Shown here piece by piece: positions 34,489 to 43,200 of a stretch of DNA of 64,000 nt. How positions within the stretch are numbered: the stretch's first letter is position 1; each line of letters opens with the position of its first letter. Made by a program: the position numbers and the translations under genes. Under the pieces are notes generated by a model that saw only the letters and a program-made list of their open reading frames with translations, ran no database searches and was not told the origin of the DNA. Source of the DNA: JACVRN01 sp036403815 (GTDB lineage: Bacteria > Acidobacteriota > Blastocatellia > Pyrinomonadales > Pyrinomonadaceae); NCBI GenBank assembly GCA_036403815.1, contig DASWQH010000036.1, forward strand, positions 62,001 through 126,000, read 5' to 3'.

Positions 34489-34932
34489 CTAATCTTTAGA
34501 TTTCACCTTACGTCTTTTATCCTTCACAAGACGAGCCAGTTCGTCCAACAACTCGCGGTCGCGTTCGCCGACAGCGTCAACGAAGCACGCCAGTATCGGC
34601 TGAGCACTCTGGGCGCTGTGACCGAGCAGCCCGTCAATGACATCTTCGTTGACACCCTGCTCGAACTCTTCACGAGTGATTCGCGGAGAATAAATGAATG
34701 CGCGTCCCTCTTTGTGCCTGTTGAGCAATGCTTTCTTGTAAAGACGATCAAGCGTCGTCATCAGCGTCGTGTAGGCGGTACGTTTCTCAAACGTATGATA
34801 TATCTCCCGGACGCTCGCCTCGCCTCGTCGCCACAACTCCTCCAGCGTCTCCTTCTCAAGCTTGCCCAGCGTGCTACAAACTACTTCACGCGGTCGTCTG
34901 AATCCGAAGAGTGTGAACCGTGGCCCCTTCAT
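34489..34932 (-). CDS. BlaI/MecI/CopY-type transcriptional repressor
   Basis: A 147-residue winged-helix repressor from the ATG at 34932 (a TTG at 34962 is also in frame, but it lies within the likely promoter). It has the family pattern LGKLEKETLEELWRRGEASVREIYHTF, then TAYTTLMTTLDRLYKKALLNR and the wing GRAFIYSPRITREEFEQG, followed by a dimerisation tail. It should repress its own operon until the adjacent M56 peptidase cleaves it. No Shine-Dalgarno sequence precedes the ATG, and the predicted start of transcription is only a few bases upstream, so translation may be leaderless. Confidence 0.9.
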   Translation of the reverse strand: MKGPRFTLFGFRRPREVVCSTLGKLEKETLEELWRRGEASVREIYHTFEKRTAYTTLMTTLDRLYKKALLNRHKEGRAFIYSPRITREEFEQGVNEDVIDGLLGHSAQSAQPILACFVDAVGERDRELLDELARLVKDKRRKVKSKD

Positions 34933-34940
34933 GCGGCCAA

Positions 34941-34979
34941 GTATCTGATATGCTTGTAACAAGTGTCAATATATAGACA
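34941..34979 (-). promoter_or_regulatory. Promoter with overlapping palindrome for the BlaI/M56 operon
   Basis: On the minus strand TTGACA (34969-34964) is followed 17 bp later by AGATAC (34946-34941). The -35 is one arm of the near-perfect dyad TGTCAATATATAGACA (34964-34979, 14 of 16 bases symmetric), a reasonable autoregulatory operator. Confidence 0.5.
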
Positions 34980-35449
34980 ATATTGCTCTCTCTATTTAGA
35001 CGATGCTAAAGAGAAGATTTCCACCGACCCGAACAAGAAAAGCAGGTGGCAACACAAAAGGATGAGCGTAGCCGGGACACGCAACAGCCATCACAGATGA
35101 TGCAATGGCGGGCAAGAACATATCTGAGCGGCAGAAATAGTTGCGAGCTTGGCTGACGGCATCACAGGAGCTAAAACGACTGTGGAAGTTGTCTGATTGA
35201 CAATAGTTCTTGGTGGGCGCACAAGCACTGAATAAAGGCGGCTTTATCGTATCCATAAAGGTACTTATTACGATAAAACGCAAATTGAAAGTCTTGCGAC
35301 CCTAGATTTGAACTCCCATATTACAAGTACTTTCCTGAATTTTTCCTGACTGTCTATAGCGGATATATCTCCATGATTGACTTCTCTGGTCTTTCATGGC
35401 TGATTTTTCCTTAAAAGTGAGATGGAGCAAGTATATTTAAGCTTCTGCT
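34980..35449. other. AT-richer gap without a recognisable gene
   Basis: About 470 bp upstream of the BlaI-like gene. A minus-strand frame at 34996-35283 (95 codons) matches no family I know and has no ribosome site. It is probably degraded element sequence, judged by composition and the tRNA fragment that follows. Confidence 0.4.
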
Positions 35450-35496
35450 CCACCTTGACACGGTAGGGGTCCGCGGTTCAAATCCGCGCGCGCCTA
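35450..35496 (+). pseudogene. 3' part of a tRNA-Val(GAC), likely attachment-site scar
   Basis: The anticodon arm CCACC-TTGACAC-GGTAG (anticodon GAC at 35457-35459), the variable region, the T arm CGCGG-TTCAAAT-CCGCG (35472-35488) and the acceptor strand CGCGCCT plus discriminator A (35489-35496) are all present. The D arm and the 5' acceptor strand (expected AGGCGCG or GGGCGCG) are missing upstream. A 3' tRNA fragment is the usual trace of an element integrated in a tRNA gene. Confidence 0.8.
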
Positions 35497-35643
35497 TACC
35501 GCATCCTTCAAGACACGGCTGCTGTTACTTCGCTTCCCGTAATTCCCTTTGTTTTTCCCGCAGTATGTATCTGTTTGTGCGTGGCAGTTTGGACAAAGGA
35601 CTCTCAGATTCTTTAAGCGATTGTCGCTACGCTGATATGCTCT
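35494..35643 (-). pseudogene. C-terminal remnant of an HNH endonuclease
   Basis: The minus-strand frame reads RSDNRLKNLRVLCPNCHAQ followed by TDTYCGKNKGNYGKRSN, the typical end of HNH nucleases (DNRxENLRxLCPNCHxQTDTY). About 49 codons remain; the N-terminal catalytic half is gone, and the sequence upstream is unrelated. The TAG stop coincides with the last three bases of the tRNA-Val fragment, so the two were joined by integration or deletion. Confidence 0.75.
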
Positions 35644-35654
35644 TTTAATTGACA

Positions 35655-36269
35655 ATGGCAGATAAGACATCTCATCAGAGTAAGTGGAAGCAAACTATTC
35701 TTACCCTTCTTTCACTCGCATTAAGCCTAATACTTGTTGGCTTCATTGGTTGGGTTATTTGGAAGGGCTTTGCTGCATTATCATCGCAGGTGGTTGCCAC
35801 AGTAATTGTAGGTATTATCACAGCTACGGCCTCTGTCTTCGCAGTACTTAAATCTAAACAAGCTGAACATCGGCGTGATATTGAAAATGACCTACGTAAA
35901 CAAAAGGCACCGATTTACGAGGAGTTTTCCTCATTCCTGTTCAAGATTCTTATGTCAGCCCAAACAGGAAAAGCAATTACAGAGAATGAGATGCTTCAAT
36001 TTGTTATGGACTTCAATCGAAAGCTAATAGTATGGGGTGCAGATAACGTTATAAAAGAATGGTCAAACTTCAAGCGCTTAAACGAACTTGGTGATTATCC
36101 GCCTGTGATGAATTTGATAGCCATCGAAAAAATTCTATATGCCATTCGTGCCGATATGGGGCACAAGAACAAAGATATGAGACAAGGTGATTTGCTCGCC
36201 ATCTTCATCAACGATATTCATACATACTTGAGAGAGTATACCGCTCTGCAAGAACAAAGGACGAGATAA
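35655..36269 (+). CDS. Hypothetical two-TM membrane protein of foreign look
   Basis: About 204 residues from the ATG at 35655 (a TTG at 35649 is also in frame; no good ribosome site). Two membrane helices lie at about residues 18-38 and 44-64, followed by a basic/acidic helical cytoplasmic domain (LKSKQAEHRRDIENDLRKQK, then long amphipathic helices). The gene is clearly richer in A+T than its neighbours and sits beside a tRNA fragment and an HNH remnant, so it is probably cargo of a decayed mobile element. Proteins of this shape occur as orphan accessory genes in many bacteria. I do not recognise a function. Confidence 0.65.
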   Translation: MADKTSHQSKWKQTILTLLSLALSLILVGFIGWVIWKGFAALSSQVVATVIVGIITATASVFAVLKSKQAEHRRDIENDLRKQKAPIYEEFSSFLFKILMSAQTGKAITENEMLQFVMDFNRKLIVWGADNVIKEWSNFKRLNELGDYPPVMNLIAIEKILYAIRADMGHKNKDMRQGDLLAIFINDIHTYLREYTALQEQRTR

Positions 36270-36354
36270 AGATATAAATGCTCCTATTGCATACAAAGAA
36301 GAAAGTAATTCAGATTCGTTGCCGAGGACAGAAATAAGTTCCTGTAATGGCTCT

Positions 36355-37221
36355 TCATTCGTTCTTTAGATCAACTCTTGCTTTCATTTCTTCGATCATC
36401 TCCTGCCAGTATCGGCTCAGGAACGGTGGATTGCTCAAGCTGTCCAGGATGTATGAACGGTCTGCGCGCGAGATGTCCAGAACCGCCGTTATCATCTCTT
36501 CCTGATAAAATCCTGCTTCGGCCAGAGGAATGCCGTTTGGCTCGCGAATAAACGAAGCACCGCTGGATGTCTGTTTCCCATCGGGTGACTGGCCGACTGT
36601 GTTCGCCACGCAATGGAATATCTTTGTGTTCGGGCCAACGGGCTGCTGTGCGCGCCCCGAGATGCGTTTCCAGGCCACGGCTTCAATCTCATCTGAGCTA
36701 CAGGAAGGGTGGAAAAAGAGTTGTGCGCCTGCCATGGCCGGAAGGCGGTACAACTCCGGGTGACGGCCATCGCGGCAGATAACCATCGTGCAGAGAATCC
36801 CATCTATTTCAAAGAGCGATAGCTTATTGCCGCCGCGACAATATTTCACTTCATCGCGTCCGGCCATATTGATTTTGGCATACTCGTGAACAATCTTTCC
36901 GGCAGGGTTAATGACATGCATTAGATTCAAAAAGCGGTCAGGAGTTTTTTTGATTGTTCCGACAATCACCCAGGTGTTGGCGTTGGCCGCTGCTTCGCAG
37001 GATTTATCCAGAGCCGCCTCGACCACTTTAGGTTCAAGCTCTACGGCGTATGGGAAGTAGTAGCTGGTCAGATTAGCTTCTGGAAAGAGGACTACACGTA
37101 CACCGTCTTCAGCCGCGGCTTGAATATAGTGCTCTGTTCTCTGGATGTTGTATTCGATGGGTTTCGCCCAGTGCATCTGTACACATGCAACCTTTAGGGT
37201 GCCGGAACTGTTTTGGGGCAT
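36355..37221 (-). CDS. Carbon-nitrogen hydrolase (nitrilase superfamily)
   Basis: A 288-residue enzyme with the Glu-Lys-Cys triad of the family: E48 in LFPEANL, K116 in EYAKINMAG and C149 in MVICRDGRHPE. It should cleave a C-N bond of an amide or carbamoyl compound in the cytoplasm. The length fits the single-domain amidase/carbamoylase type. AAGGAG lies 6 nt upstream of the ATG. It stands alone on the minus strand, upstream of and divergent from the cupin gene. The substrate is not predictable from sequence. Confidence 0.9.
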   Translation of the reverse strand: MPQNSSGTLKVACVQMHWAKPIEYNIQRTEHYIQAAAEDGVRVVLFPEANLTSYYFPYAVELEPKVVEAALDKSCEAAANANTWVIVGTIKKTPDRFLNLMHVINPAGKIVHEYAKINMAGRDEVKYCRGGNKLSLFEIDGILCTMVICRDGRHPELYRLPAMAGAQLFFHPSCSSDEIEAVAWKRISGRAQQPVGPNTKIFHCVANTVGQSPDGKQTSSGASFIREPNGIPLAEAGFYQEEMITAVLDISRADRSYILDSLSNPPFLSRYWQEMIEEMKARVDLKNE

Positions 37222-37508
37222 GATGTCTCCTTACTCTTTGCCTTTGATATACCTCATACTGTTAAAGGTCATATCTAAATCGAGAGCATAAATCACTCAG
37301 CCCTCTTGAATCAAAACGAAGTTGCCGGAGCCTGCATCGGCTATGCACTCTTTCCAATGGAAGGCTTTCAGGGAGTCGGCTAAAAAAGATTTGTTCGACT
37401 GATTGGATATTGTATGGTATCACGGGCGGATGATTGAAGCGGGTCTTTGGCTTTGATTCAACTGCGAAGCCTTCCGAGACAAGCTCAATTTATCAGGTGA
37501 GAGAGAAG

Positions 37509-38060
37509 ATGCTTACACAATCAGAAGTTGAGTGGGCGCGAGCGCAGGCGCGAGAGTATTTAGCCAGAGCAGGCATTATCCTGACGCCTGAGGAATCAGC
37601 TAATATTGAAGTGGCAGATTTTGGACTGAGAGATTTGGAGAGGACTGGTCTTGAGCTGGTCACTTATGTGAATACCGATAGGGTCTGTGCCAAAGAGTTA
37701 GTGTTGTTTCCGGGACAGACCTGCCCGGAACATCGTCACCCGCCGGTCGCAAGTGAAGAGGGAAAAGAAGAGACCTTCCGCTGTCGCCGGGGAAAGGTTT
37801 ACCTGTATGTTGAAGGGACTCCCGTCAGGCCGGAAGATGCGAAGGCTGTGCTGCCGCCGGGTCGTGAGCACGCGTATACGGTCTGGCATGAAATCATACT
37901 TGAGCCGGGGCAGCAGTATACTATCCGAGCGAACACGCTCCACTGGTTTCAGGCTGGCCGTGATGGTGCGGTCGTCTCCGAGTTCTCAACCAGGAGCCGG
38001 GATGAAACAGACATTTTCACGGATAAGGAGATTGAACGCATTCCGGTCGTAGCGGGATAA
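37509..38060 (+). CDS. D-lyxose isomerase-like cupin protein
   Basis: A 183-residue protein from the ATG at 37509 (AGGTGAGAG just upstream; the frame is open to 37434). It matches the YdaE/D-lyxose ketol-isomerase cupin family: E74-H75-R76-H77 in CPEHRHPPV, then EGKEETFRCRRGKVYLYVEG and the distal histidine in ANTLHWFQAG form the metal site. Such enzymes interconvert D-lyxose with D-xylulose and D-mannose with D-fructose. The latter activity would fit the two alpha-mannosidases in this region. Substrate choice is inferred. Confidence 0.8.
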   Translation: MLTQSEVEWARAQAREYLARAGIILTPEESANIEVADFGLRDLERTGLELVTYVNTDRVCAKELVLFPGQTCPEHRHPPVASEEGKEETFRCRRGKVYLYVEGTPVRPEDAKAVLPPGREHAYTVWHEIILEPGQQYTIRANTLHWFQAGRDGAVVSEFSTRSRDETDIFTDKEIERIPVVAG

Positions 38061-38114
38061 ACTGTAGGATTGCCAGGTTACCGAAGGACACTTAACCGAT
38101 AAGGGAGGGCTAAA

Positions 38115-38519
38115 ATGTCTTCTTCATCTTCGAGCAATATCACAATCACAGGCCCGGATTATGATAAATCTCACGTCGAAGTGGGGCGTGGGCGCGCCGA
38201 ATACCATTTCAAGCTTTCAGCCACGCCGTCTGAAAGGTGGGTGGAACTGTTCGATCAGAAATGGGGCGTTTACAGGAAGCGTCGCTCGGAGGAAGCGGGC
38301 ACGCCGACGATAGTGCCGAACGCTTGTGTCGAAGATTCTGCCCTGGTGCTCAGTTGCGCCCTGCACGATGACAGGCTACAGAGCCACCTTGACGAACTTA
38401 AAAGGATAGTCGAGGAGACCAATAAGGCTCTGCTAGAGGAAGAGGAGGAGTATAAATCCAAGGAAGAGGAGTACAAGCAATTGATAATGAACAATCTCGT
38501 CAAATTGAAATTTGACTGA
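38115..38519 (+). CDS. Small hypothetical protein with C-terminal coiled coil
   Basis: A 134-residue protein with a good ribosome site (GGGAGGG). It starts with a serine run, has a short beta-rich middle (VEVGRGRAEYHFKLSATPSE and WVELFDQKWGVY), and ends in a strongly charged helix (RIVEETNKALLEEEEEYKSK) likely to be a coiled coil. No signal peptide is seen. It is 54 bp after the cupin gene and may be co-transcribed. Not recognised. Confidence 0.6.
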   Translation: MSSSSSSNITITGPDYDKSHVEVGRGRAEYHFKLSATPSERWVELFDQKWGVYRKRRSEEAGTPTIVPNACVEDSALVLSCALHDDRLQSHLDELKRIVEETNKALLEEEEEYKSKEEEYKQLIMNNLVKLKFD

Positions 38520-38655
38520 AGGCGTGCGCGCAAGGCAAGCCATAGCTCTTATCCTGCGCCTGGATAGCGCAGGCTTCCACCTTGACGGCGACTGCAAGTT
38601 CCAGCTTCCCCCCCTTTAGAAGAACAGGTCGGTTCCATCCCTTCTTGGTAGCTAT

Positions 38656-39708
38656 ATGACAGATGAGATAAGTGTCGGATTGATCGGCTACGGCATGGCA
38701 GCACGCGTCTTCCACGCGCCGGTCATTCAATCGGTTCCCGGTCTTCGTTTGAAAAAGATAGTTGAGCGCCGTACAGATGAAGCTCGTAAGCGTTACCCTT
38801 CGGTAGAGGTAGTGCGTGACGTTTCCGCCCTCCTGCAAGATGAAGAGATAGCTCTGGTAGTCATCTCAACCCCGAACAGCTCCCACTTCGATTTAGCCCG
38901 ACAGTCGCTGCTTGCCCGAAAGCATGTAGTAGTCGAAAAACCTTTTACTACTACTTCAGCGGAGGCGCAGCAGCTAATCAACCTTGCGCGCCAGCAGCAA
39001 AGGCTCATCAGCGTACACCAGAATCGCAGGTGGGACGGCGACTTTCAGACGGTCAAGCGAGTGTTGGACAGCAAACTTCTGGGACGCCTGGTTGAATACG
39101 AGTCTCACTATGATCGTTACAGAAATTATCCAAGGGCAAGTGCATGGCGGGAAGAGGAAGAGCCGGGCAGCGGGATTTTATACGACCTCGGCTCGCACCT
39201 GATAGACCAGGCGCTGGTTCTGTTCGGTCTGCCGCGCGCTGTTAGAGCGGACATTAGAATTCAAAGAGAGTTCGCAACGGTGGCCGATAATTTCGAGTTG
39301 GTACTCGATTACGATAATCTGAAAGTGAGTTTGAAAGCAGGGATGCTGGTTCGCGAACAGGGGGCGCGTTTCATCTTGCATGGAACACTTGGCTCGTTCG
39401 TCAAATATGGCATTGACCCGCAGGAAGAGGCTCTAAAAAGAGGACTCACCCCGACCGCTCCAAACTGGGGAGAAGAGCCGCGAGAGATGTGGGGCACAAT
39501 CAATACTGAAGTCGGCGGATTACATGTCGAAGGACAAGTGGAAACAATCGCAGGCCGCTATCAGACCTACTACCAGAACCTCTTTGATGCTATTCAGGGG
39601 CGAGCGGAGCTTGCCGTAAAGGCTGAGGAAGCGCGCAATACTGTACGAATTATAGAGCTGGCGCAAGAGAGCAACGAGCGGAAATGCGTTGTTGGTTTCT
39701 CTTCGTGA
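38656..39708 (+). CDS. Gfo/Idh/MocA family oxidoreductase
   Basis: A 350-residue NAD(P)-dependent dehydrogenase. The N-terminal Rossmann fold starts VGLIGYGMAARVFHAP. The family signature HVVVEKPFTTT lies near residue 95, and the catalytic-domain segments HQNRRWDGDFQT and LYDLGSHLIDQAL follow. Members oxidise or reduce sugars and inositols. The closest look is to the YdgJ/Gfo-like branch, but the substrate is not settled. It lies among sugar genes, though the IolC gene is 5.5 kb away. Confidence 0.9.
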   Translation: MTDEISVGLIGYGMAARVFHAPVIQSVPGLRLKKIVERRTDEARKRYPSVEVVRDVSALLQDEEIALVVISTPNSSHFDLARQSLLARKHVVVEKPFTTTSAEAQQLINLARQQQRLISVHQNRRWDGDFQTVKRVLDSKLLGRLVEYESHYDRYRNYPRASAWREEEEPGSGILYDLGSHLIDQALVLFGLPRAVRADIRIQREFATVADNFELVLDYDNLKVSLKAGMLVREQGARFILHGTLGSFVKYGIDPQEEALKRGLTPTAPNWGEEPREMWGTINTEVGGLHVEGQVETIAGRYQTYYQNLFDAIQGRAELAVKAEEARNTVRIIELAQESNERKCVVGFSS

Positions 39709-39972
39709 GATGTCTTCATTGGCTGAGGCAGAAAGAGTTGTGTTAGAGGCTGGCTGTCAGGAGCAACCGTTTATCTCATTCGCAGGAAACTCAGAGGACG
39801 GTATTGACCTACTTGCTTGATTCGAAGTATTTTGCAGCTACACCACTGCCGCTTTAATTTTCGGCTTAGAGATAAATATTTTCGTTGGCGTCGGGCTGGT
39901 TGTAGTGCTTCGGCCACGCTCCGCCTGCGGGTACGCGTGAAAGAGACAGGCATTGGTAGGGATTAAGAACAC

Positions 39973-40140
39973 GTTTCAAAACTGTAGGGGCAGGGCTTGT
40001 CCCTGCCCGTATCGTCCGAGAGGACGATAATCAAGTTAAGCATTGATTCGGTATTGAGCGTATACGAATCGTTTTCGCACATACGTGCGACGGGCAGAGG
40101 ACTTGTCCCTGCCCCTACAATTATCAGGCAGTTTTGAAAC
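39973..40140. mobile_element. MITE-like inverted-repeat element
   Basis: A 168-bp element bounded by GTTTCAAAACTG and its complement. Inside each end is a GTAGGGGCAGGG copy running into CTTGTCCCTGCCC palindromes, and the centre has ATCGTCC/GGACGAT (40011-40028). No coding frame. It lies in the 558-bp gap between the oxidoreductase and the first mannosidase; no other feature is seen in that gap. Confidence 0.7.
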
Positions 40141-40266
40141 AAGCTCTAAGTTCGAGCAAGTGTTGAATGGGGCAAGCTGTCAAAAACTTCCCGCAAGACA
40201 AATTGTATTTCCAACACATTCTGTAATCGCTGCGCTTTAGCGGTTTTTTGAGGAGACGAGCAACTG

Positions 40267-43200
40267 ATGCACCGACATGCTCTCAGAGGAGCTGTGCTGT
40301 TGTTGATACTGGCCGCGAGTGCTTTGGGGCAGGAGCGCTCAATCTGGAAGATAGGTGAATTCAATGGCTCGTCATTTGAGTTCACCGGCCAGGCGTCCCA
40401 AGCAGGCGTCTTTGTAGTCTCGACAAGTCAACCGAAAGACTGGGCAGCTTCGCAACAGGCCGTGGTGCCTGAAAAAATCGGCGGCGCAGTGCCGCGCAGG
40501 ATTCAATTCGAGTTGCCGGAAGCCCCACGCGGAAGCTACAGGCTGAAGCTTGGGCTGATTATGCTCACGCCTCGCGTTCCCGTTATAGAGCTGACTGTGA
40601 ACGGGCATCGTGGCAGATTTTATCAGCGTGCGGAAGTTGATTATCAGGAAGGGAATTTAGAAGGAGCCATTCTGCCGCAATACGGAATCGGCTCGATGAG
40701 CATGGACATTCCCGCTGATTTCCTGAAGCAGGGGCGGAACGAGATTTCTTTGACGGCTGTGACCGACCCGCTTTCGACGCGACTGCCCGGCGGTGAAATT
40801 ACGGACGATGCCATCATCACGTATGACGCCCTTGAGCTAATAAGCATCTCCAACTCAAAGCCTGCTGTGGGAATCGTCAGCGCTGAGGCGAAGCCTACGG
40901 TTTTCTACAAACGCGAGGGAGGGAAGCTGTCGGAGGTGGTCTCGGTGCTGGTGCGTTGGAATCGCATTGCGCCACAGGGCGAGCTACGCCTCTCGCTTCC
41001 CGGCTGGAAGAGCGCGCAGCCTCTCGCGAGCAATTACGAGTTCGGCGAAGAGCGCTTTGAGTTTCTGGTGCCGGAGTTTTCTGCTGGCGCGCGTGCGACC
41101 ATCAACATCTCTGCCGGGGGAAGAAACTACAATTTCTCTCAAACGCTTAAGCCCGCCAGAAAATGGACGGTCTACATGGTGCCCCACCAGCACCTTGACG
41201 TGGGCTATTCCGATTTCCAGAGTAAGCTCGCAGAGCTACACGCCCGCGCCATCAACGACGCGATGGAGATGAGCACACAGTACCCGGAGTTTAAGTACAG
41301 CCTGGATGGCTACTGGCAGGCGCAGCAGTTTCTGGAAGGGCGCACCGAAAGCGAGAAGCAGAAGTTCTATCAGGCCGTGCGCGAGAAGAAGATATATGTG
41401 CCCGCACAGCATTCGGTGATGTTGACGGGCTTCGGGACTGCCGAAACTCTGCTGCGCTCTTTCTACGGCTCTTATAAATTGAACCGCGCGGCGGGCGGCC
41501 CCTGGGGCTACGTTAACATCACGGACGTTCCTTCTTATACATGGTCGTATGCCAGTATCTTATCCGCTGCCGGAATAAAATATTTCTCCGCCGCAGCGAA
41601 TGCAGACCGTGGGCCAACGCTTATGCTGGGCAACCTGCATCGCCGCTCGCCCTTCTGGTGGGAAGGCCCCGACGGCAGCCGCGTGCTGATGTGGTACGCG
41701 CGCCATTATCACCAGATACGCAGCGAGTTCGGACTGCCGCCCGTAGTCGCCACTGGCTATGAAGGTATCAGTAGTTTTCTAAACGTCTACGAGCGCCCTG
41801 ATTACACAGCGGACGCCGTGCTTCTACACGGCAGCCAGTGGGAGAACACTTCTCTCTATGCGGAGCAGGCGAGCCTGGTCAGACGTTGGAACAGCACCTT
41901 TGCTTATCCGTTGCTTCAGTTCTCAGGCTTCGGCGAGGCGATAGAGAATATCGCCAGCCGCTCAAAAGAAAAGCTTCCGGTCATTCGCGGAGACGGCGGC
42001 CCGTACTGGGAAGACGGCATAGCATCGGACGCTTACTATGCGGGCATGGAGCGCGAGAACGAACGCCGCGCGCTTTCGGCTGAGAAGCTTTCGACCGTTG
42101 CGTCTATGGTTGATAAGCGGACGCAGCCTTCGCGTAAAGCGCTCGATGACATGTGGAACAATATCCTGCTGATGAACGAGCACACGTGGGGATGGGGAAG
42201 AAGCGTCACAGAGCCTAAGAGCGAGGATTCCGTCAGAGAGCTTGCGTACAAACGGCTGCGTGGGACTGTCGCGCGTGATGCGGTTGACTACCTGTTAGAG
42301 CGTTCGATGACGACAATCGCCGGTCAGATAGATACTCCGCAACGCGCGCTCGTGGTCTTCAACACTCTCAACTGGCCGCGCAACGGCTGGGTTGAGTTCG
42401 ACCTGCAAAAAACGCGCGAGCTGGTGGATATTGAGACGGGGCAACGCGTGCAGTTCGACGTGCTTGAAGATCACCCGGCTTATCAGCGCATACGCTTTCT
42501 CGCGCGTGATGTTCCGGCGCTTGGTTACAGGAATTACGCGGTGAGAGATAAAGCGCCGGGCACGACTTCCAGCATGATTTCCAGCGCTTCCGTTCAACCC
42601 GCAACCCCTGCCGGTGTTCAGTCCGCTGTAACGCCCGGTGCAGCCTCGCCGCAAACTCAATCAAACACGATTGAAAACTCTTTCTATCGCGTCCAGCTTG
42701 ACCCGCAAACGGGCGCGGTCAGCAGCATCTATGACAAGCAACTGAAGCGGGAGTTGGTTGACTCGTCCAGCCCTTATCGTTTCAACCAGTACGTCTACGT
42801 GACTGGCGGGGATGAGTTTCCGAACCAGTTATTGACCTATCGCAAATGGTCTCCGGTTGCGCGCCTTGAAACACATGGGACAGAAGGAGGCCGCGTCGTC
42901 TCTATTTCCAGAACCCCTACAGGCTGGCTCGCGCGCCTCGAAAGCCGAAGCCTTAACACGCCGCAGATCAGCACAGAGATAATCCTGTTCGATAACGAGA
43001 AGAAGATAGAGTTCATCAACCGCGTCCGCAAGGATGAGGTCTACAAAAAAGAAGGCGTCTATTTCGCGTTTCCATTCGCCATACGCGAGCCACAGTTCCA
43101 GTTCGACGTGCAGACTGCGGTTGTGAATCCTGCTAAAGACATGATACCGGGGGCAGGGAAGGAATGGTTTTCGTCACAGAACTGGGTCACGGTTGGCGGC

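Noticed and set aside
34996..35283. A 95-codon minus-strand gene in the gap beside the BlaI-like gene
   Set aside because: No family resemblance, poor start context, unusual residue make-up. Kept only as an unassigned gap.
35380..35496. A complete tRNA-Val gene
   Set aside because: The T arm, anticodon arm and 3' acceptor strand are present, but no D arm or matching 5' acceptor strand lies upstream.
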